Below, in pieces: positions 7,971 through 12,357 of a DNA stretch of 12,357 bases. Every line of letters begins with the position of its first letter. The stretch's first letter is position 1. Source of the DNA: an uncultured Muribaculaceae bacterium (lineage in GTDB: Bacteria > Bacteroidota > Bacteroidia > Bacteroidales > Muribaculaceae); contig CAMWGM010000026.1 in the NCBI GenBank assembly GCA_947173755.1, positions 1-12,357 of the forward strand. The letters run 5' to 3'. Both the position numbers and the translations under genes were made by a program. The notes below the pieces were generated by a model. The model was not told the origin of the DNA. It saw only the letters and a list, made by a program, of their open reading frames with translations, and ran no database searches.

Positions 7971-8369
7971 ATGAATAAAATCTCTCTACTTTTCTGTCTG
8001 ATGCTCCTCGCGCTAGGACTTTCATCATGCAACAAGGATTCCGACGAGTCATGGACATATCTTCTCGAGGTCAAGACCGAATCGGGCGCGACAAATGCTG
8101 ACGCCGAGAAAAAAATAATCACCGAGGCTTTCGAAAAAGCACTCGGTGGTGAAAAGTTTGTCAAGGAAGGTGATCTGAACATCAGCGACCTCACCGTCAT
8201 CAATACATGTCAGGCTGTTCAGGATCGTCTCGACTCAAACAAATGGAACGGTTCATACACCGTTTCGGTTTACAACCTCACAAGCGGAGGAATGCCGGTC
8301 TACCGTCATACGTTCGCGTCGCAACTCGAGATAAAACCGGAACCTGACGACAACGGTGACGAAGAATAA
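7971..8369 (+). CDS. Small putative lipoprotein, unknown function
   Basis: I do not recognise a family. The 132-residue product begins with a lipoprotein signal peptide: MNK, a hydrophobic stretch, then lipobox LSSC with Cys20 as the lipidated residue. The mature protein starts CNKDSDES. An acidic run right after the cysteine resembles the lipoprotein export signal described in Bacteroidetes, which sends lipoproteins to the outer leaflet of the outer membrane, so surface exposure is possible. The rest (about 110 residues) is a compact, charged domain with alternating polar and hydrophobic stretches (WTYLLEV, SYTVSVYNL, TFASQLEI) suggesting beta strands, one further Cys near the middle, and an acidic tail DDNGDEE. 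The start lies 20 bp past the secA terminator and the gene ends 10 bp from the convergent sufS stop, so it is probably a single transcription unit. Confidence 0.8.
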   Translation: MNKISLLFCLMLLALGLSSCNKDSDESWTYLLEVKTESGATNADAEKKIITEAFEKALGGEKFVKEGDLNISDLTVINTCQAVQDRLDSNKWNGSYTVSVYNLTSGGMPVYRHTFASQLEIKPEPDDNGDEE

Positions 8370-8383
8370 TCAGACGTCGTCAC
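8356..8383. terminator. Weak hairpin at the convergent lipoprotein/sufS 3' ends
   Basis: GTGACGA (8356-8362) pairs with TCGTCAC (8377-8383) across a 14-base loop, spanning both convergent stop codons. There is no T-run on either side, so a terminator role is only a suggestion. Confidence 0.3.
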
Positions 8384-9597
8384 TCAAGCATCGCTGCCAC
8401 ACGTTTTAACGCAAGGATGAAGTCTTCGGCTTCATCCTTCGTGTTATATGCGGCAAAGGAGGCGCGGACAGTTCCCTCGATGCCGAGGGCATGCATAAGG
8501 GGCTGCGCGCAATGATGGCCCGTGCGTACCGCTATGCCGAGTTTGTCGAGCAACATTCCGGTGTCATAATGGTGGGCGTGTCCGATCAGGAATGATATGA
8601 TGGCACACTTTCCGGGTGCAGTACCGAAAATGCGGATCGAGGGGATCTCCTCGATGAGGCGACGTGTGGTGTAATCGAGCAACTCATGTTCATGAGCAGC
8701 AATCTCGGCGATGCCGGTGCGTTCCATCCAGTCTATGGCCTTGGCAAATGCAGCGATTCCCACAAAATCAGGAGTGCCTGCCTCAAACTTGAAGGGGAGT
8801 TCGGCAAAGGTCGTATGTTCGAACGAGACATTTTCTATCATCTCGCCACCTCCCTGATAGGGAGGCATCCGCAGCAGATGTTCCTCCTTGCCGTAGAGAA
8901 CGCCGATGCCCGATGGACCATACATCTTGTGCGCCGAGAAGGCATAGAAATCGGCATCAAGGGCTTTGACATCGATCCTGAGATGCGGAGCAGCCTGAGC
9001 ACCGTCGATCACCACAGGGACACCTTGTGAATGGGCGAACTCTATCATATCGCCGACCGGATTGACCGTGCCGAGGACATTGGAAGCATGACAAACGGAG
9101 ACGAGGGCGGTACGTTCGTTGAATAACGAACGATACACATCAAGATCGAGCGATCCATCCTCGCGGATAGGCACAACCTTTATCTCAAACGGAATTCGCG
9201 ACTGAAGCAACTGCCAGGGCACTATATTGGCATGGTGCTCCATGACTGTCAGGATCAGTTCTGACCCCGGTTTAAGTACCAGCGGTCCAAACGAAGCGGC
9301 TACAAGGTTGATCGACTCGGTGGTACCGCGGGTGAAGATCACCTCTTTCTCCGACGCACCCCCGATGAATTCAGCCACACGCCGCCGTGAATTTTCCACG
9401 AGTTCGGTTGCCTCCATCGAAAGCGTATGCACACCCCGGTGGACGTTGGCCTTGGTATGAGTGTAAGAGTCCACAATCGCATCAACCACCTCACGCGGAG
9501 TCTGCGAAGTGGCCGTATTGTCGAGATAGATCAGAGGCCGCTTATAGATTTTGCGAGAGAGAATCGGGAACTCTTCACGGATTTTTTCGACATCCAT
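8380..9597 (-). CDS. sufS: Cysteine desulfurase SufS
   Basis: SufS is a pyridoxal-phosphate enzyme that takes sulfur from L-cysteine, leaving alanine, and carries it as a persulfide for Fe-S cluster assembly in the cytoplasm. The 405 residues have the full class V aminotransferase layout: YLDNTATSQTP (24-34), RGTTESIN (90-97), MEHHANIVPW (119-128) with the PLP-stacking His, VIDGAQAAPH (196-205), FSAHKMYGPSG with the PLP lysine Lys224, and RTGHHCAQPL with catalytic Cys363. This RxGHHCA context and the short loop around the cysteine fit SufS rather than IscS. ATG 9597 is 8 bp after the sufD stop, making it the last gene of sufC-sufD-sufS. A sulfur acceptor (SufE or SufU) is not in the window. 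Confidence 0.96.
   Translation of the reverse strand: MDVEKIREEFPILSRKIYKRPLIYLDNTATSQTPREVVDAIVDSYTHTKANVHRGVHTLSMEATELVENSRRRVAEFIGGASEKEVIFTRGTTESINLVAASFGPLVLKPGSELILTVMEHHANIVPWQLLQSRIPFEIKVVPIREDGSLDLDVYRSLFNERTALVSVCHASNVLGTVNPVGDMIEFAHSQGVPVVIDGAQAAPHLRIDVKALDADFYAFSAHKMYGPSGIGVLYGKEEHLLRMPPYQGGGEMIENVSFEHTTFAELPFKFEAGTPDFVGIAAFAKAIDWMERTGIAEIAAHEHELLDYTTRRLIEEIPSIRIFGTAPGKCAIISFLIGHAHHYDTGMLLDKLGIAVRTGHHCAQPLMHALGIEGTVRASFAAYNTKDEAEDFILALKRVAAMLE
8413..8439. repeat. Perfect 10-bp inverted repeat inside the 3' end of sufS
   Basis: AAGGATGAAG (8413-8422) and CTTCATCCTT (8430-8439) are exact complements with a 7-base loop. It lies about 45 bases past the lipoprotein stop on the plus strand and inside the last codons of sufS on the minus strand. 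It could end or stabilise the plus-strand transcript, but no strong T-run follows, and it may just reflect the coded peptide KDEAEDFIL. Confidence 0.4.
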
Positions 9598-9605
9598 AGG
9601 CGCGT

Positions 9606-10970
9606 TCAGCAGTTTGAGTTACACGAGGCACAACTGCCCAGAGTCCCGTCGAAACGACGCTCGACCAGATGTCGCAGACGGTCGGAAAGACCCGGGATGC
9701 TCACCGATTCGATGATGTCGATCATAAAAGCCTGCATGAGCATCGTGCGCGCTTCGGCCTCGGGGATACCGCGCGAACGCATGTAGAAAATCTTCTCATG
9801 GTCAAGTTGACCGGTGGTGGCACCGTGGCTGCACTTCACCTCATCGTTATAGATTTCCAGTTGTGGCTTGCAGTGCATTCTCGCGTCAGGCGAAGCAAGA
9901 ATGTTGCGCGTGCTCTGGTAGGCCTCGGTGAAGGGAGCCTCGGGCGTGACTAGGATACGTCCTTCGAACGCGCCACGGGATTTACCGTCGAGCACATATT
10001 TGAACGTCTGGTCGCTGTGACAGTGAGGTGCATTGTGATTGACAGAAGTGTCATTGTCGATGTGCATCTCGTCCGATCCTATAGCCATGCCGGTGAGGCG
10101 GCTCTCGCAGTGAGAACCGTTGAGACTGACGCGCCACTCGTTGCGGCTCGTGCCGCATGTGAGGGTCGTCGTGTTGACATTGGTGACAGAACCTTCTTCC
10201 TGACTGACATAGGTCTGGGCCATTCGGGATGTAAGTGCCGATGATTCCTCGATGCTGCACATCTCGAAACGCGCTCCGCGTCTGACAAAGATCTCGGCGA
10301 CCTGCGACGCGCAATAAGCCTTACCGGAGTCCTGTGTATGATCGCACACAAGAAGTTTGACCGCAGCACCCTCCTCCACCACTACCAGAAGTCGTCTGAA
10401 CGCGAGTAGAGGAACCGGAGCAGAGAAAATATTGACCAACTGTAGGGGTTTCTCAACCTTTGTCCCCTTCGCGATGTGGATCAGCACTCCATCCTGGAGA
10501 AGAAGCGTATTGAGAGCCACCATGGCTGACGAATCCGTAGCGAGACGCCCGTAATACTCTTCGACTAACTCGGGAAAACGACGGGCACCCTCGGCAAGAC
10601 TCATGAAAGTCACACCCTGAGGCAGACGTTCGGCCAACCCCTGAGAGGGCACGAAAGCGTCGTTGACCACGAATGCGGCCAGTGTCGACAGATTGGGCAC
10701 ATCGCATTTGAAAGACCGCGCGGCGTCGACCGGAATGTTCTTGCGGGCCACATTGATACCGTAGTCGGGAGCGAAGATCTCCTCCACCGATGTCTTCTCG
10801 TAACCCTCGTCACCCTTGCACGGGAAAGGGGTCGACTCGAAAACCGACAGCGCATCCTTGCGCCTGCGGTTGAGCGCAGGAGCATCGCATGCCCGGTCGA
10901 TCAGTTCGCTGTTGTGACGGTAGAGGTCGATGTACTGACGGGCAGCCTCTGATGATTTTTTCGCTGTCAT
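9606..10970 (-). CDS. sufD: Fe-S cluster assembly scaffold subunit SufD
   Basis: SufD pairs with SufB and two SufC to form the SufBC2D scaffold on which Fe-S clusters are built in the cytoplasm. The 454-residue protein has a helical N-terminal region (with GYEKT near 56-60), a central right-handed beta-helix, and the conserved C-terminal block EVKCSHGATTGQLD, where Cys380 and His382 match the residues reported as important in E. coli SufD. This is followed by IFYMRSRGIPEAEARTMLMQAF. Length is normal for the family. The extreme C-terminus is unusual: GSCASCNSNC gives Cys447, Cys450 and Cys454, a CxxCxxxC tail that I do not expect in the well-studied enterobacterial SufD. ATG 10970 is 5 bp after the sufC stop, so translation is likely coupled. 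SufB, its usual partner, is not encoded nearby. Confidence 0.94.
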   Translation of the reverse strand: MTAKKSSEAARQYIDLYRHNSELIDRACDAPALNRRRKDALSVFESTPFPCKGDEGYEKTSVEEIFAPDYGINVARKNIPVDAARSFKCDVPNLSTLAAFVVNDAFVPSQGLAERLPQGVTFMSLAEGARRFPELVEEYYGRLATDSSAMVALNTLLLQDGVLIHIAKGTKVEKPLQLVNIFSAPVPLLAFRRLLVVVEEGAAVKLLVCDHTQDSGKAYCASQVAEIFVRRGARFEMCSIEESSALTSRMAQTYVSQEEGSVTNVNTTTLTCGTSRNEWRVSLNGSHCESRLTGMAIGSDEMHIDNDTSVNHNAPHCHSDQTFKYVLDGKSRGAFEGRILVTPEAPFTEAYQSTRNILASPDARMHCKPQLEIYNDEVKCSHGATTGQLDHEKIFYMRSRGIPEAEARTMLMQAFMIDIIESVSIPGLSDRLRHLVERRFDGTLGSCASCNSNC

Positions 10971-10975
10971 GGCCG

Positions 10976-11755
<780 letters not shown>

Positions 11756-11949
11756 TTATGAATGAATTGTTTGACGATTAGTAATTCCGATAATGCACAT
11801 TGATAATATCATAATGCCCGACCGCAACCGAAAGTTCAGATAGCGGCAGTATGAAAACGCATAATGCACAATCGGCCTTTCTGCCGGTCGTGCATTATGA
11901 TGTTTCATTCATGCATTATGCATCAGGGAGTGCATCATGCATTGCTGTA
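11756..11949. repeat. Repeat-rich spacer between tig and sufC
   Basis: This AT-rich, non-coding 194 bp carries repeated copies of an 8-base unit. CATAATGC is at 11810-11817 and 11860-11867, and its complement GCATTATG at 11892-11899 and 11913-11920. A partial copy TAATGC is at 11791-11796. TGCAT occurs at 11891, 11912, 11919, 11931 and 11938, partly as palindromes (ATGCATTATGCAT, 11911-11923). A palindrome TGATAATATCA lies at 11801-11811. I saw no reading frame worth calling and no convincing promoter. Confidence 0.7.
11851..11908 (-). terminator. Long hairpin, probable terminator of tig
   Basis: CATAATGCAC (11860-11869) pairs perfectly with GTGCATTATG (11890-11899). The helix continues inward through AATCGGC (11870-11876) and GCCGGTC (11883-11889), with one A/C mismatch and one G/U pair, to a 6-base loop. 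Outer arms ATGAAAAC (11851-11858) and GTTTCAT (11902-11908) also pair with one bulge. Read on the minus strand, TTTT follows the inner stem after two bases, which fits an intrinsic terminator about 50 bases past the tig stop. Confidence 0.6.
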
Positions 11950-12357
11950 TTATGCGTTTGCAAGTTTCTTGAACTCATCGAGCGAGAGCACCTGCTCGTC
12001 GAGAGTGACGGCGTTCTCGATAGCCTCGTAGAGTTTGGCCTGAAGCACGTTGCGGGTGATCTGGTTGCGCACCTCTTCCTTCTGGAGCTGCTCCTTGGCA
12101 TAGCGGGTGATGATCTCGTCGTCGATGCCGGCCATGCCATACTGAGCGAACTGGCGCGAAGTGAGATACTTCGCGGTATTGAGGATCTCATCTTCGTCAA
12201 CCTTGATGCCAAGGGCATTGATGAGGTTGGCCTCGATGATCTCGTGCTTGATGCCGTTGACCGATGCCTCGAAGGCAGCCTTGGGATCATCAGCATCTCC
12301 GAAGAAGAGTTTTGCCATAGTGTCGGCAGCCAGAGGCATGTCGGCATACTTCTCGCC
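11950..12357 (-). CDS. tig: Trigger factor, C-terminal fragment (5' part beyond the window)
   Basis: Trigger factor is the ribosome-bound chaperone that meets nascent chains at the exit tunnel. Only the last 135 residues are present, reading GEKYADMPLAAD at the cut edge and ending EFKKLANA. The ribosome-binding and peptidyl-prolyl isomerase domains would lie beyond base 12357. What remains is the helical C-terminal chaperone arm: an EIIEANLINALGIKVDEDEI segment, QFAQYGMAGIDDEIITRYAKEQL, and a closing VTLDEQVLSLDEFKKL that matches the usual trigger factor C-terminus. The assignment rests on overall similarity of this end, without a catalytic motif, so it is good but not absolute. Downstream comes the repeat-rich spacer and sufC; clpP, a common neighbour of tig in many bacteria, is not there. 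Confidence 0.82.
   Translation of the reverse strand, partial: GEKYADMPLAADTMAKLFFGDADDPKAAFEASVNGIKHEIIEANLINALGIKVDEDEILNTAKYLTSRQFAQYGMAGIDDEIITRYAKEQLQKEEVRNQITRNVLQAKLYEAIENAVTLDEQVLSLDEFKKLANA

Noticed and set aside
11791..11949. CRISPR array in the repeat-rich spacer
   Set aside because: Repeats are 5-8 bases, occur in both orientations and have irregular spacing; there are no cas genes.

Overview
The window is a stretch of bacterial chromosome, moderately GC-rich, whose proteins look like those of the order Bacteroidales. Evidence for this includes a SecA of about 1,125 residues with Bacteroidetes-type insertions, a DUF4105 protein, a PafA-family exported protein, starts without clear Shine-Dalgarno sequences, and a lipoprotein with an acidic run after the lipobox cysteine. 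A relatively high-GC family such as Muribaculaceae is plausible, but that is a guess from composition and protein style. No rRNA, tRNA, CRISPR array, insertion sequence, phage gene or plasmid gene was seen.

Left part, plus strand (1-7950): four genes packed head to tail. They are the 3' part of mutL (mismatch repair), a DUF4105 membrane protein overlapping it by 4 bp, an exported PafA-like protein that seems to have lost most of its metal ligands, and secA (preprotein translocase ATPase). secA ends at a clear rho-independent terminator. A small lipoprotein gene begins only 20 bp beyond it and runs convergently into the minus-strand suf genes.

Right part, minus strand (8380-12357): sufC-sufD-sufS form a tight iron-sulfur cluster assembly operon, read right to left. 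sufC starts with TTG directly after an in-frame stop. sufB is not next to them. Upstream of sufC lies a 194-bp spacer full of inverted and direct copies of a CATAATGC/GCATTATG unit. Beyond it is the 3' end of tig (trigger factor), cut by the window edge.

The genes are mostly housekeeping: mismatch repair, protein export and folding, Fe-S assembly. I see no clear new defence or mobile system. The points most worth a second look are the exported pseudo-phosphatase between the DUF4105 gene and secA, a MutL that has lost its nuclease motifs but kept a clamp-binding motif, the DUF4105 domain on a multi-span membrane anchor, the alternative hairpins between tig and sufC, and the missing sufB.
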